From contig JBCBRM010000001.1 in assembly GCA_039819665.1 (NCBI GenBank), positions 186,001 to 250,000 of the forward strand: a DNA stretch of 64,000 nucleotides, written 5' to 3'. The stretch's first letter is position 1, and the number at the start of each line of letters is the position of its first letter. Below are positions 31,723 to 41,397 of the stretch, piece by piece. The DNA comes from JAWPMV01 sp039819665 (lineage in GTDB: Bacteria; Bacteroidota; Bacteroidia; J057). The notes beneath the pieces were generated by a model. The model saw only the letters and a program-made list of their open reading frames with translations. It was not told the DNA's origin and made no database searches. Both the position numbers and the translations under genes were made by a program.

Positions 31723-32724
31723 ATGACTGAGTCCCTTAGTGTACCTGTAATCGATATTACACGACTGCTTGAAAAAGGAGCCGATAAAAAACTTGTTGCT
31801 AATGAGCTTTCTTCAGCCTGTCGAAATTATGGATTTTTCTATGTCGTAGGACATGGAATCTCAGAGGATTTGCAGCGAAGGATGGAAGATTTGAGTGCGC
31901 AATTCTTTGCTCTGACCCATGAGGAGAAGATGAAGATTCGGATGGAATTGGGAGGAAGAGCCTGGCGTGGCTTTTTTCCACTTGGAGATGAGCTGACTTC
32001 AGGTAAACCTGATATGAAAGAAGGCTTGTATTTCGGTTCAGAACTGGGAGAAGAAGATGAACGGGTGAAAGCCGGACTACCCATGCATGGGAAAAATCTT
32101 TTTCCTGCATCGATACCTGAAATGAGAGGAGTTATTTTGAGTTACATGGATGCTGTAGAAAAATTGGGGCATAGACTTATGGAAGGCCTTTCGCTGAGTT
32201 TGGGATTGGATGAAACGTATTTCGATCGCCATTTTACACAGGATCCCCTGACCTTATTCAGGATTTTCCACTATCCGCCATCCACACCCAAAAGCCGGGA
32301 AGAAGAACTCTGGGGTGTAGGTGAACATACCGATTATGGCGTGCTCACCATTCTCAAACAGGATCGAGTAGGAGGGCTGCAGGTGAAAACCCAGAATCAA
32401 TGGATTGAAGCTCCCTATATCGAGGGCTCCTTTATTTGCAACATCGGTGATATGCTGGATCGTATGACAGGAGGTTATTATCGTTCGACGCCTCATCGTG
32501 TACTCAATCGCAGCGGAAAAAGTCGCTATTCCTACCCCTTCTTTTTTGATCCTAATTTTGATGCAGAAGTGAAAGCCATTGATTTAGGGAGTGTTGATCA
32601 TTCGGAAGATGATAAGGCGGAGCGCTGGGACGGTGCCAGTGTACATGAATTTGAGGGCACTTATGGGGAGTATGTTTTAGGGAAGGTAGCGAAGGTTTTT
32701 CCGCAATTAATGGAAGGCATTTAG
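31723..32724 (+). CDS. Isopenicillin N synthase-like Fe(II)/2-oxoglutarate oxygenase
   Basis: A 333-residue cytoplasmic non-heme iron oxygenase. The DIOX_N domain opens the chain (VPVIDITRLLE, YGFFYVVGHGI) and the catalytic jelly roll follows. The iron ligands are His202 and Asp204 (GEHTDYGVLTIL) and His258 (STPHRVLNR); Arg268 in GKSRYSYPF binds 2-oxoglutarate. The start is the ATG at 31723; a TTG at 31717 is an unlikely alternative. Bacterial members hydroxylate, desaturate or ring-close small molecules, and the sequence is of the broad 2OG group rather than the penicillin enzyme itself. It stands alone, so the substrate is not indicated. Confidence 0.92.
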   Translation: MTESLSVPVIDITRLLEKGADKKLVANELSSACRNYGFFYVVGHGISEDLQRRMEDLSAQFFALTHEEKMKIRMELGGRAWRGFFPLGDELTSGKPDMKEGLYFGSELGEEDERVKAGLPMHGKNLFPASIPEMRGVILSYMDAVEKLGHRLMEGLSLSLGLDETYFDRHFTQDPLTLFRIFHYPPSTPKSREEELWGVGEHTDYGVLTILKQDRVGGLQVKTQNQWIEAPYIEGSFICNIGDMLDRMTGGYYRSTPHRVLNRSGKSRYSYPFFFDPNFDAEVKAIDLGSVDHSEDDKAERWDGASVHEFEGTYGEYVLGKVAKVFPQLMEGI

Positions 32725-32844
32725 TTATTCTTTAGATGAGTTCTTTATCTCTTCTTCTCTTTCCTTAGATGAAACCCTTCAATAGGAATCCAGGACTGGC
32801 ATCTCTAAAAATTAAACTGCTACAAAGCCTATCGCAAGGGAAAA

Positions 32845-32882
32845 TGTGTTGGCGTGTTCGAGTATTAGTGTGTTGACGTTTG
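32845..32882 (+). repeat. Single GTGTT-rich arm of repeat family C
   Basis: GTGTTGGCGTGTTCGAGTAT and the following bases match the left-arm style of the element at 18286-18318, but no complementary arm follows within 150 bp. The rest of the 304 bp gap (32725-33028) holds no gene; a short hairpin CATCTTT / AAAGATG is at 32973-32992. Confidence 0.5.
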
Positions 32883-33028
32883 TAAAATACTTGAGAGCTT
32901 TGGCCCTTCAGCATCCATCGGGAGTCGGGGGCGGCATGTGAGGCTGACTTTGGGCGCTGCGATTTTTGACTTCATCTTTTTCTAGAAAGATGGGAATATA
33001 GCTTCCATAAAGCTTGATTCAACAAAAG

Positions 33029-33775
33029 CTAAAAATTGAAATCCAGACAAGCTTGCCATTTCCCGGATTCCTGCTTCTCCCAAACAATCACATAATGACC
33101 CACTCCTGTACTTTCATACCTCCCAATTTCAAATATAATGTCATCTTTCACTTCCAATTGCTTTAGAGGTACAAGTTTGATTTGCCAATTGGGATTGGAC
33201 ATATAGGCGTATCTATCGATGATCTCCTTTCTCCCGGCATCCACTCTTCCTCCATTGACATAAACTGCTTTTGGGCTATATACTTGCTCTATGAGCTGAG
33301 CATGATCATGTGCATTGGAGTATTTCATCCAGGTTTCTGCATAGCTAATGATCATTTGGGCCAGTGGAGCACCAGATCCTTTCTCCAGAGGATAAAGGAT
33401 TTGAATCTCTCTCAACCATTTTCCTCCAAGTTTTTTCCAACCGACAATAGATGCATAATTTCCATTATTAGCTTTATAAATCCCCATCTCAAAGTAGTTG
33501 TTTTGTTGGTGGGAAATTAGGGCGACTTGCTCAAAGGACTGGATATTTTTTATCTGGGAACGGTAGATCAGTAGCTTCCCATACATCTTATCCTTCCCCT
33601 GAAATACTTTGCCCTCCAGAAACAGGCTGCCTTTCTCCCAAAACTGCTGTGAGTATTTCCCATCATTAAAGTCTTTAATCCAAACCTCGTGAAGGCTTTG
33701 AAAATCTTGTTGAGCATGGAGGGACTTACCTCCAAACCCCAGGACAAAAGTGATAAGTAGCAGGTAGTTTTTCAT
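33029..33775 (-). CDS. Exported protein with two NTF2-like (SnoaL-type) domains
   Basis: A 248-residue exported protein. The signal peptide is at about residues 1-21 (LLITFVLGFGGKSLHAQQ). Two cone-shaped alpha+beta domains of the NTF2/SnoaL/DUF4440 type seem present, at about 25-130 and 135-248. The second is clearer: WMKYSNAHDHAQLIEQVYSP, the strand KAVYVNGGR and terminal strands VGHYVIVWEKQESGKWQACL. Such domains bind small hydrophobic ligands or act as simple isomerases and hydrolases, but secreted ones have no known role. It is the last gene of an operon after a lipoprotein (7 bp gap) and a DinB protein. No catalytic residues can be named. Confidence 0.75.
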   Translation of the reverse strand: MKNYLLLITFVLGFGGKSLHAQQDFQSLHEVWIKDFNDGKYSQQFWEKGSLFLEGKVFQGKDKMYGKLLIYRSQIKNIQSFEQVALISHQQNNYFEMGIYKANNGNYASIVGWKKLGGKWLREIQILYPLEKGSGAPLAQMIISYAETWMKYSNAHDHAQLIEQVYSPKAVYVNGGRVDAGRKEIIDRYAYMSNPNWQIKLVPLKQLEVKDDIIFEIGRYESTGVGHYVIVWEKQESGKWQACLDFNF

Positions 33776-33782
33776 AATTCTG

Positions 33783-34562
33783 TTAATGAGAATTGAAGAT
33801 TGGTAATTCAGCAGGTTTTAGTACACAGGTAGTGTAACCATTGGTAATCAGGGCATGTCCCAGACCTACTCCTTTGTGAAGATTCTTGAAATAATGGGCA
33901 TCCGCCATACTCGGTCCCATTGCTCCCAGATAATATTCTTCTGGCTCTCGATAATGATTGTGGAGGTGGTAGATGAGTTCCCAATCTTTTTGAGTAAGAC
34001 TATCGACCTGATCGGTGACAGCATGAGGTTTAGGGGGAAAGGGAGTATCGCTGGCTGAAATATAAACCCGAATCAAATCTGCCTTTTCATTGTTGAGGAT
34101 AAATCCATGAAATTCTGTAGGATGACTGAGTAGCGGAAAGCGACTAATCTGGTAGTTGAGCATCTGAGCTTCCAGGTAATTAATATCTCGTATCCTCCCC
34201 GCATATCCCTGATGGACGATCTGCCAATTATCCAGGCTGTCAAGGGGGAGATCACTTTTCTCTGTAACGCTTCTTTCCCGTTTTAACATAAATTCCAGGG
34301 TATCCGAACCAATCGCATCTTCAAGGGAATCTCGAAAAATTTGGATAGCGTCCGGGATGGGGAAATCTGTTTCCCAAAGTCCTGCTTCATCTTCAAATTC
34401 CCAATACTGATGAATTTCAGGTCCTTCTTGCTGAAGGACTACAGGCTTAAATAATTGTAAGTTGGGAAGTGGTTTTTGTGCCTCTTTCGGCTCCTTACAA
34501 GAAATACAAAGGCTGAATAGCAAAAGTAGAAGAAGGCTTTTTAAGGTGTAGTGTGCAAGCAT
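33783..34562 (-). CDS. Hypothetical lipoprotein
   Basis: A 259-residue lipoprotein with lipobox CISC (Cys22, SLCISCKEPK). The mature part of about 235 residues is mixed alpha/beta and has a histidine-rich centre (DWELIYHLHNHYREPEEYY) and the conserved-looking tail MADAHYFKNLHKGVGLGHAL. The His residues invite a metal-binding guess, but the spacing does not match any family I know. It lies 2 bp after the DinB-type gene and 7 bp before the NTF2-like gene, so the three are one operon. Presumably it sits in the outer membrane facing the periplasm. Confidence 0.7.
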   Translation of the reverse strand: MLAHYTLKSLLLLLLFSLCISCKEPKEAQKPLPNLQLFKPVVLQQEGPEIHQYWEFEDEAGLWETDFPIPDAIQIFRDSLEDAIGSDTLEFMLKRERSVTEKSDLPLDSLDNWQIVHQGYAGRIRDINYLEAQMLNYQISRFPLLSHPTEFHGFILNNEKADLIRVYISASDTPFPPKPHAVTDQVDSLTQKDWELIYHLHNHYREPEEYYLGAMGPSMADAHYFKNLHKGVGLGHALITNGYTTCVLKPAELPIFNSH

Positions 34563-34564
34563 GA

Positions 34565-35101
34565 CTAGGTATCGACTTGAGAAATAATCTTGTCTACCTG
34601 TTTACGGTGTCTATCGAAATGAAGATTCAGGAAACTCATCTGATGTAGGATCTTAATTCGACCGACATTGGGATTGTTGAAGAATTCGGCATGAACAAGT
34701 TCTTCGCTCATCGGCTCAAGCAATTCCTGAAATCTTTGCCGTGTAGATCCCCAACTTTCTTTTATCTCTTCATAACTTCTGGGTTCTTTCCCTCCCATCA
34801 AACGTTTGGGAGCCCTGTACTTTGCAAAGGGAATGCGAAGGGCTGTATGCAAAGCAAAAGATTTTACATTTGTCATGATTCCACTCTTTTTCAGAGGAGC
34901 ATCATGGCTCAACTTTTTCTCGAGATAGGTAATCGCAGCCAACTCAATTTTTTCCAAATGATCCAGTACCTGCAAGACGCACCAGCTACTTTCATCTGGC
35001 CGTTGGGATAAAACCGGATTAGGATACTTATCCAAGCTGCTAAGTAAATCTGCTTTCTTTTGTTCGAAAGAAATAAATTTTTTTTGAAGAGATGGATTCA
35101 T
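34565..35101 (-). CDS. DinB-like family protein
   Basis: A 178-residue four-helix-bundle protein of the DinB/YfiT-like superfamily. Members bind a divalent metal by three histidines and often act as thiol-dependent S-transferases or have unknown roles. Candidate ligands are His50 in VLDHLEKIELAA and the pair in NLHFDRHRKQVD near residues 162-165, which match the family's first- and last-helix positions. The N-terminal EQKKADLLSSLDKYPNPVLS and the SWCVLQVLDHL segment are typical. It is cytoplasmic. It heads an operon with a lipoprotein and an NTF2-like exported protein and lies 37 bp after the DUF1080 gene, so all four may be transcribed together. Confidence 0.85.
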   Translation of the reverse strand: MNPSLQKKFISFEQKKADLLSSLDKYPNPVLSQRPDESSWCVLQVLDHLEKIELAAITYLEKKLSHDAPLKKSGIMTNVKSFALHTALRIPFAKYRAPKRLMGGKEPRSYEEIKESWGSTRQRFQELLEPMSEELVHAEFFNNPNVGRIKILHQMSFLNLHFDRHRKQVDKIISQVDT

Positions 35102-35138
35102 GTGAGTTTTTTAAGCCTAAACAAACAATAGAACAAAC

Positions 35139-35849
35139 CTATTCCTGCTTTTCTTCTTCACTGAGAGCTTTAATCGGTGTCAGCAACACTTTCTGAAACT
35201 CGACTTCAGCCCCTTCCGCCTGCAAAGCTATCTGGCCGGAGTTGGCCGTACTTTCGTAACCATAATTTACCAGATCTCCATTTACCCAAACCTTGATCTC
35301 ATTTCCCAGGCATTCGATTTTCATTTCGTTCCACTCACCCAAGGGCTTTTCGGAGCCATCCGTAAGATTCAGGATGCGTCTTTTCTTCCCTTCACGTATG
35401 CCCCATTCTTCTGGCGGCCCCCGGCGGGCTTCCATATCCGGAACTTTAATATCCTCTACTATGCACCAGAAGTCCCCTGCATTTTTGTGATACATTTGGA
35501 CCTCTATGGATTTTGGGAACATCTCATACAGAGATCTGGGCGTTGAAGCATGAACTAGCACTCCACAATTCCCCGGATCATTGGTGAAGCGATATTTTAC
35601 TTCCAGCCGATAATTACTATAAGAAGAATCACTAATCAAGTGGCCATTAGGCAGACCAAGACTTACCAATTTTCCCTCTCTTACCAGAAATGGTTTCTGT
35701 AAACTACTGTCATTTTCCAGATCAGGCACATCCATATACCATCCACTCAAATCTTTGCCATTGAATAGACTTTTACTTACAATTTCGGGCTCTGATTCAC
35801 AAGCCATAAAGAGCAGGAAAAGAGGTATAATATATGCGGATAATTTCAT
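35139..35849 (-). CDS. DUF1080 (3-keto-disaccharide hydrolase-type) lipoprotein
   Basis: A 236-residue lipoprotein with lipobox FMAC (Cys17). The rest is a single DUF1080/PF06439 concanavalin-like jelly roll: it opens SLFNGKDLSGWYM, has YRLEVKYRFTNDPGNCGVLVH in the centre and closes IALQAEGAEVEFQKVLLTPI. Characterised members cleave 3-keto-glycosides in Bacteroidota and Planctomycetota; others are only sugar-binding. No 3-dehydrogenase partner gene is adjacent, so a keto-glycoside role is inferred. The trailing PIKALSEEEKQE is a charged tail. Position at the head of the DinB/lipoprotein/NTF2 run suggests co-transcription. Confidence 0.88.
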   Translation of the reverse strand: MKLSAYIIPLFLLFMACESEPEIVSKSLFNGKDLSGWYMDVPDLENDSSLQKPFLVREGKLVSLGLPNGHLISDSSYSNYRLEVKYRFTNDPGNCGVLVHASTPRSLYEMFPKSIEVQMYHKNAGDFWCIVEDIKVPDMEARRGPPEEWGIREGKKRRILNLTDGSEKPLGEWNEMKIECLGNEIKVWVNGDLVNYGYESTANSGQIALQAEGAEVEFQKVLLTPIKALSEEEKQE

Positions 35850-35929
35850 GTTTGTGGAAATGACCCGTATATAGTCAAAAAAAGCACAAACTTCCAGTTT
35901 TAAGCCCGAAAAGCCCTATTTTTTGCCCA

Positions 35930-38200
35930 TTATAAATTGAGCCAATAGGTCAGTTTAAATACCAGTGCGCGGTTTTTGCTCATGAAATCCTGCGGGAAAT
36001 AATTTTCAGTATAAACAATGAAGAAATCGGAGGCGGGTTGATAACGCCACTGAAAACGTGCGTTGAGATTTATATTGTCTATCAGGCTATTGTACTGGAA
36101 ATAAGTGGTAAGAAATATCGCATCTGTTAGGGTAAGGTCTATCCTTGGACCGATTAAGAAGAAATCTTCTTTGCCATAATTTTCCGGCAAATCAAGCCTA
36201 TTATAATCAAAGACCAGAGAGATGTTGCCATAAGGTTGATAGCGGGCATTTAAGGTGCCGCTTAAGTTCAGGCGAGTTCCATTATAAAGCCCTCCATACC
36301 TTCCTTCTAATGCCAGGTTGACGGTCTTGCGGGTATCACTTTGGAAAGACAACCCCACTGTATTCCAATCATACTCTTCGCCCGCTAAATATTTATCATA
36401 ATCCGGATTGAAGGTAGGATTGAAATCAAAGGTCAGTTGCTGATAGGTGTAGGCAACTCCAAGAGCCAATTGAGTCGTATTTTTGAACCTGAATTCATAA
36501 GTTAGGAGGTAATCCTGATCTGTCAGCGTTCCTCCCGGAATGTAATTTTGATTAGCCTCATAAGCTGGACCCATAAATACCAGAGGACCCTCTTTAGGAT
36601 AATGCTTATATGAACCTTGACTGAAAAAACCGATTTGCCCCGGATAAACAGCCAGACCGGGTACAAAACCTACCTCTGCATTGAAGTTGTCTTGTATGAT
36701 AAAGTTTCCTACAAATACATCCCATCTTTGACTTGCATATCTCCAAAAGGAGGACATAGAAAAACTTTTATCATCATAAAGCGGGTCAAAGGATTTTCCA
36801 AAATATGAACTGTGATACCATTTATTGTCTTTACTTCGAATTTCTACATCCGCAGCTAATACTCGATTGAAGTTGTTTCTGACTCGCCTAAATCCATTTT
36901 CTCCTATTCGTACCTCTGGGAAGATAGTCGGATGAAAAAACTCTGTAGTATCATTTTCTCCTACACCAAGACTCTGCTTATTTACCCAACTCAAAGAAAC
37001 ACTGGATTGCTGCCAGAGATTTCTTTGTACTGTGGCAACTGTATAGTTTTGAGCAGGCAGCCCAATGGATTCCTCTGGATTGGTTTGCATATTCAAGACA
37101 CTCAATCTCCAGTCCTCATTCAAAGACCCACTCAAACGAGCGCCATACAAGATGGGAAGTCTTCTGAAGAGACCCGTTGTATCCTGAGCCAGTCCTATTC
37201 TTCGAGAGAAGAAAGGACGAACCATCGGGAAGCCCATATCTGCAAAAAGATCACTATTCTCTAAGAAAAATTGCCTTCGTTCTGGAAATTGAACTTCAAA
37301 ACGAGTCAGGTTGAGTACCTGCTGGTCGACTTCAACCTGAGAGAAATCCGGATTAAAGGTAAGATCCAGATTCATGGATGGAGTTACCCCGATTTTAGCA
37401 TCAAAGCCTGCCTGGAAATCCGATATTGGATCGGAATCAGGATCAAGCTTATTGACCGACCGGTTTCCGGCTATATAGGGAATCAGAGAAATATTGGTCT
37501 TTGCTTCAGGAATTGGATCATCCCAAACCAATTGGCCTGCAAAAGCCATAGAAGCCGTATTGAACTGAATGGGCGTACGAATCCATGAAGATTTCTCATT
37601 TCGTTTCAGGTCTTGTCGGTCGAAAGCAATATTCCATGTTTTAAGATCACTCTTGTAGCGAAAACTTTTGAAGGGAATGGCCATTTCTACTGTCCATTTG
37701 TTAGGCTCTCTAACCACTTCAGAATACCACTTATTATCCCAAAATGTATTGAAAGATCCTTCCCCGGCTCCACCTCCTGACATAACTCCTTCCATTTGTA
37801 CCCCCGCAGGAGTTACGACAAAGAAAAATCCATTCAAGAAATCATTGTAGGGACCAATGACGAAACCAACATTGTCATTTAATGGATAATCAAAGTCTCT
37901 TCGTAGAGAAGTTATGATATCAGGAGTTTCGTCATCTTCACACTCAAATGAAGCATAGAGAAATTCATCATCGAAGGTAACTCGAGCAACGGTATTGACA
38001 GTGGGTTTGATGGTGTCAACCGGAAAGTTTAAGTACCAATTGTCTGCAACCTGAGCGTTTTGCCAGTCTGCTTCATCAAGTACCCCATCTATCTTGATCT
38101 TTCCTTTGGCCTTTTTGATGTGGATTTTTGTGCCGGGTTTATTTTGAGCCAGCAAAAACACGGGTATAAAAAATAGCAGGATGGATAAAGATCTCATCAT
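35930..38200 (-). CDS. DUF5916 outer-membrane protein with N-terminal CBM9-like domain
   Basis: A 756-residue protein with a signal peptide (about 1-18). A carbohydrate-binding family 9-like domain (about 25-230) begins KIKIDGVLDEADWQNAQ and includes VEMAIPFKSFRY, as in DUF5916 proteins. The remaining 500 residues are a beta-barrel with alternating aromatic strands, ending VFKLTYWLNL, consistent with outer-membrane insertion by the Bam machinery. The QFPERRQFFLENSDLF segment at about 310-325 is a family signature. These proteins are widespread in Bacteroidota and of unknown function, possibly glycan or metabolite uptake without TonB. It is monocistronic and 80 bp upstream of the DUF1080 gene, which may hint at a shared sugar theme. 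Confidence 0.9.
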   Translation of the reverse strand: MMRSLSILLFFIPVFLLAQNKPGTKIHIKKAKGKIKIDGVLDEADWQNAQVADNWYLNFPVDTIKPTVNTVARVTFDDEFLYASFECEDDETPDIITSLRRDFDYPLNDNVGFVIGPYNDFLNGFFFVVTPAGVQMEGVMSGGGAGEGSFNTFWDNKWYSEVVREPNKWTVEMAIPFKSFRYKSDLKTWNIAFDRQDLKRNEKSSWIRTPIQFNTASMAFAGQLVWDDPIPEAKTNISLIPYIAGNRSVNKLDPDSDPISDFQAGFDAKIGVTPSMNLDLTFNPDFSQVEVDQQVLNLTRFEVQFPERRQFFLENSDLFADMGFPMVRPFFSRRIGLAQDTTGLFRRLPILYGARLSGSLNEDWRLSVLNMQTNPEESIGLPAQNYTVATVQRNLWQQSSVSLSWVNKQSLGVGENDTTEFFHPTIFPEVRIGENGFRRVRNNFNRVLAADVEIRSKDNKWYHSSYFGKSFDPLYDDKSFSMSSFWRYASQRWDVFVGNFIIQDNFNAEVGFVPGLAVYPGQIGFFSQGSYKHYPKEGPLVFMGPAYEANQNYIPGGTLTDQDYLLTYEFRFKNTTQLALGVAYTYQQLTFDFNPTFNPDYDKYLAGEEYDWNTVGLSFQSDTRKTVNLALEGRYGGLYNGTRLNLSGTLNARYQPYGNISLVFDYNRLDLPENYGKEDFFLIGPRIDLTLTDAIFLTTYFQYNSLIDNINLNARFQWRYQPASDFFIVYTENYFPQDFMSKNRALVFKLTYWLNL

Positions 38201-38361
38201 TCCTTATAGCTTATCGTCAGATGTAAGTAATGAAACAACGTCCGATTTGAGGGCAAGGGCATTGTTCCCTAAAAATCCTGCGAAGCTAAAACTTATTCAA
38301 GGAAAATTCTACTAAAAAAACTACATAGGCATAAGGGATTCGAGACTTTGTCGAAAAAGTT

Positions 38362-39813
38362 TTATTGTTGCCTGTTTCGGATGAAATTCAGGGTACCTTC
38401 CAGCACATCATCTACTCCATTATCGCGAGTTTCTGTTATGGGAAAGTCCGGACGAACACCTATCAGATTTCTACTTCCATTGGGTCTGACAATGAGAGCT
38501 TTAGGAAAGGTGATCTTGATTTGAGAGTGAGGAAGGGGAAATTGATGAACGGCTCCAAAGCTGGTCGGAGTATCAGCCGTGATTTCGCCTAAAAGAGTCC
38601 CAAACCCATAGTCCTTTATGATCGCCGCTGTGGTCACGGTATTTGAATAGCTATAGCGATTGATAAGCACATATACTTGCCCATGGTAGCGTTGCTCAAC
38701 AGCTAGAGGATCGTATGTACCAAAGGAGACCTGAAATTGATTGCCATTTTTATTTTCCAGGATCTGTCTACGCATTTCCTGGAGGTTTTCCTGTTCGACT
38801 CCCTCCCAAAATTTCTTGGTGATCTCAGAAGTACGGACATGAAATTCTGAACAAAACCAGAAAGGTTCATTCGCGAAATAGGAAAGCATATGATCGCTAA
38901 AAGAATTATCGCCTCCCGGATTGCCTCTTAGGTCTATGATTAGGTGTTCGCTATTTGCTTCCAAAACCTTTGCAAAGCTGGAATCGATAAATTTGACGAA
39001 CTCACTTTTGTCGAATGTATCATGTTCAGATGTATTTCCACTGGCTGATTGATTGAGGAAAATTCCGGGGCGAAGGTAAGCTACGTCCTCGATAAATTTG
39101 AATTCCCGGCTGTAATCAGATAATGGGTCTTTCTCCTCAAAATGCTCTTCCATTTCGGCTGCTGCTTTTGCTACAACTATGGATGTATAAATATCGCCAG
39201 CTGATTTACTTTTAAGTTTAAGTTTGAAGCTTTTCACTTCATCATTCACCAACCAATACACCCGGGCAAATTCCAATTGATTTATGAGGCTATTTTTCAG
39301 GTAATGACTTTCGCCTGAAAGATGTCCATACAAAGCTGCCATCACAGCTGAAATGGGTTTCTCATTGATAGAAATAAGTTCATCTCCTTGCCCAATCTCC
39401 TTTTTCCCAGAATAGTTTTCCGTGATAAATACCTTCTTCCCTTCGATATCGACTGAAAACGGGAAGAGAGTCCCTCCGTTTTGGATGTAGGGACCGTAAT
39501 TGGATTGGAAAGGAAATTCGCTAGAGCAATGGGCCAATTCAGAAAGTGCTACAAAGGGTTGAACTCTTCTGTGGAAATCCAGCATATCAACCGAATCTGT
39601 TATACCCGCTTTCAACTCTTTTAATCGAGCATCGAAAACTACTTTTTCAGTATTTACGAATAGGTCATAATGGGTTTGCTGTAGGGTTGAGTATAAAAAA
39701 TCGAGATCTTCTTTAGCCTGCTCTGCAGATATTTTAAGGGGTTTTGGTTTCGCTTGAGAAAATAGAGCAATGCTCAAAGCAACCAGAACAATAGTAAGTA
39801 GGGATCGTCTCAT
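38362..39813 (-). CDS. S41 family peptidase (exported)
   Basis: A 483-residue exported protease of the S41 (tail-specific/interphotoreceptor-retinoid-binding-like) group. The start is the ATG at 39813, giving a good signal peptide (LLTIVLVALSIALFSQA); the ATG at 39858 would add 15 basic residues. A helical cap (about 25-110) precedes a PDZ-like segment (GQGDELISINEKPISAVM) and the protease core with LIIDLRGNPGGDNS and the serine loop YVLINRYSYSNTVTTAAIIK. The nucleophile is probably the Ser of SYSNT; the classical S41A lysine dyad seen in ctpA at 5622 is not obvious, so it belongs to the S41B-like type. Substrates are unknown. It is monocistronic. Confidence 0.87.
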   Translation of the reverse strand: MRRSLLTIVLVALSIALFSQAKPKPLKISAEQAKEDLDFLYSTLQQTHYDLFVNTEKVVFDARLKELKAGITDSVDMLDFHRRVQPFVALSELAHCSSEFPFQSNYGPYIQNGGTLFPFSVDIEGKKVFITENYSGKKEIGQGDELISINEKPISAVMAALYGHLSGESHYLKNSLINQLEFARVYWLVNDEVKSFKLKLKSKSAGDIYTSIVVAKAAAEMEEHFEEKDPLSDYSREFKFIEDVAYLRPGIFLNQSASGNTSEHDTFDKSEFVKFIDSSFAKVLEANSEHLIIDLRGNPGGDNSFSDHMLSYFANEPFWFCSEFHVRTSEITKKFWEGVEQENLQEMRRQILENKNGNQFQVSFGTYDPLAVEQRYHGQVYVLINRYSYSNTVTTAAIIKDYGFGTLLGEITADTPTSFGAVHQFPLPHSQIKITFPKALIVRPNGSRNLIGVRPDFPITETRDNGVDDVLEGTLNFIRNRQQ

Positions 39814-39896
39814 GTATTTGTTTTTCAGAAGACGATTGGGGAGAGGCTTTGTTAACAAGCTTACGGTAAATTAAATCCAGTCTAGTTAAATAAATC

Positions 39897-39987
39897 GTGT
39901 CATCCCGGAATCTATCAGATGTCCGGGATCTCTAGTCTTAACCCATTAGCAAGAGATCCCGGCTCTTAGATTAAGGCCGGGCTGACA
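39897..39987. repeat. Palindromic intergenic repeat, family B, copy 1
   Basis: Outer ends GTGTCATCCCGG and CCGGGCTGACA are inverted. Inner CCGGGATCTCT (39923-39933) and AGAGATCCCGG (39952-39962) are perfect 11-bp complements. It lies 9 bp before a second element of the same family in the 339 bp gap between the S41 and erythromycin-esterase-like genes. Confidence 0.7.
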
Positions 39988-39996
39988 AACAAAAAC

Positions 39997-40125
39997 GTGT
40001 CATCCCTAGCCCCGTCGAGGGACCTCATTTCCCTGCCACCCCTTCTCCAAAACCAATAAAGAAGTATGGAGAGGAAGTAGGTTAAAGGCTTAGGCCCTTC
40101 GCTAGCTCAGGGGGACACGGGTTGT
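39997..40125. repeat. Palindromic intergenic repeat, family B, copy 2
   Basis: Starts GTGTCATCCCTAGC, continues GTCGAGGGACCT, and ends with AGGCCCTTCGCTAGCTC followed by GACACGGGTTGT. Ends and length (129 bp) match the tandem copies at 47702-47974, which also end in GACACGGTTGT. Confidence 0.7.
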
Positions 40126-40152
40126 TTGGAAAGTGAGGATAAGTCATTCCCC

Positions 40153-41397
40153 TCACTCCAACTGACTAATAAAATTGGGCAAGGAGACTTCATCCAGAAA
40201 GATAAGCCCATCAAAATGAAGGGAAAGATTCATATGTTTATCTCCACTCAGATTTATAAAAGTGTCCTCTACTTCAATTTTATGGAAAAGCCACTCATTT
40301 CCTTTTCCGGGCTTTTGCGGAATTTTTAAATAGGTCGCAAAAGCATCAATCTCTGCCATAGCATGTTTAAGGTTGAGCCTTGTATCTTCAGGAGCTTCAA
40401 TTTTCTTTTCCTCCCGATAATTCCCTGCATACATACCGCTACGTGCAAAGACCCCAATCGAAGACATCGTATCTCCATAGGTTTCTTTTAAGAGTTCTCC
40501 CATCACCAATTCCTTCTCATTGTATTTGGCGATGTGATAATTGTGCCCAATAATGATGATCTTCTTTTCAGGATAAATCTCTTCCGCTAACCAGGCTACG
40601 TTACTGGCCATGATGGAGTCTCGAGCAGCCCATCTTCGGTTCCAATCCTTGTTTTTGACAAAGTCCAGGTAATAGCTAAGGTAGCCCATCCGATTTTGAA
40701 GGACTCTTTGAGTAAGCTTATATTTCTTGTTTTTCTTGTAGGGGGATTTTCGCTCCAACTCAGTCGCTAGTTTCTGATAATCTCTGATAAGAGATTCCGT
40801 CTCATCTTTCAATTCCTCATAGGGCTTTCGTTGACTGAGTGATTTAGAAATGGAGCTAAAGCGATCTTCAATATGAGTATATCTGGCTGAGGGAATAAGG
40901 GCCTGACCCGCACATTCCTGTAGTAGATATTGAAAAGACCTTCCTGAACGTTGAACATCGAAACCGGCAATTTCGATTTCCTCTGCTTTCACAAAGGCCA
41001 TCAATTCTTCAAAAGCAGAAGTTTGCCAGGTGCCGAAAAGACCTTTTGTCAATTCTGCAGGAGTTTTATGAGCTTTTTGGCAATTGGGTAAAATGAGTTC
41101 CCCTATGCCTGACTCAAATAAGATGACATCAAAATCCAGTTTTTTGTGAAGGCTTCGGATCAGGCTATTTCTGACTTCAAACATTTCGCGTGAGCCATGA
41201 TTGGCTTCCCCGATCAACACCAATCTGGATTTTTTTACATCCTTGAGTACGTTCTTCCAGTCTGTTACTTGGAAGTTCTTGTCACGAGAGAGAATTGATG
41301 TGTGTTTCTTGATAAAGAGGGAAGCTTCCTTGCTGAGGTTTTGTGCAAAAACCGGCGTGCAGAAAGCTAGCAAAAGTACGAATTGCAGGGCTTTCAT
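40153..41397 (-). CDS. Erythromycin esterase-like exported protein
   Basis: A 414-residue exported protein of the erythromycin-esterase (PF05139) family. The signal peptide covers about residues 1-18 (ALQFVLLLAFCTPVFAQ). Family landmarks are LVLIGEANHGSREMFEVRNS (about 59-78; His66 and the Glu64 position match the Ere catalytic region), DVILFESGIGE (about 90-100), and IIIIGHNYHIAKYN (about 290-303, with the conserved HN.H). Known Ere enzymes open the macrolactone ring, but most Bacteroidota homologues are not proven resistance enzymes and may hydrolyse other esters. Export to the periplasm differs from the classical cytoplasmic Ere proteins. It is monocistronic and preceded by repeats downstream. 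Confidence 0.85.
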   Translation of the reverse strand: MKALQFVLLLAFCTPVFAQNLSKEASLFIKKHTSILSRDKNFQVTDWKNVLKDVKKSRLVLIGEANHGSREMFEVRNSLIRSLHKKLDFDVILFESGIGELILPNCQKAHKTPAELTKGLFGTWQTSAFEELMAFVKAEEIEIAGFDVQRSGRSFQYLLQECAGQALIPSARYTHIEDRFSSISKSLSQRKPYEELKDETESLIRDYQKLATELERKSPYKKNKKYKLTQRVLQNRMGYLSYYLDFVKNKDWNRRWAARDSIMASNVAWLAEEIYPEKKIIIIGHNYHIAKYNEKELVMGELLKETYGDTMSSIGVFARSGMYAGNYREEKKIEAPEDTRLNLKHAMAEIDAFATYLKIPQKPGKGNEWLFHKIEVEDTFINLSGDKHMNLSLHFDGLIFLDEVSLPNFISQLE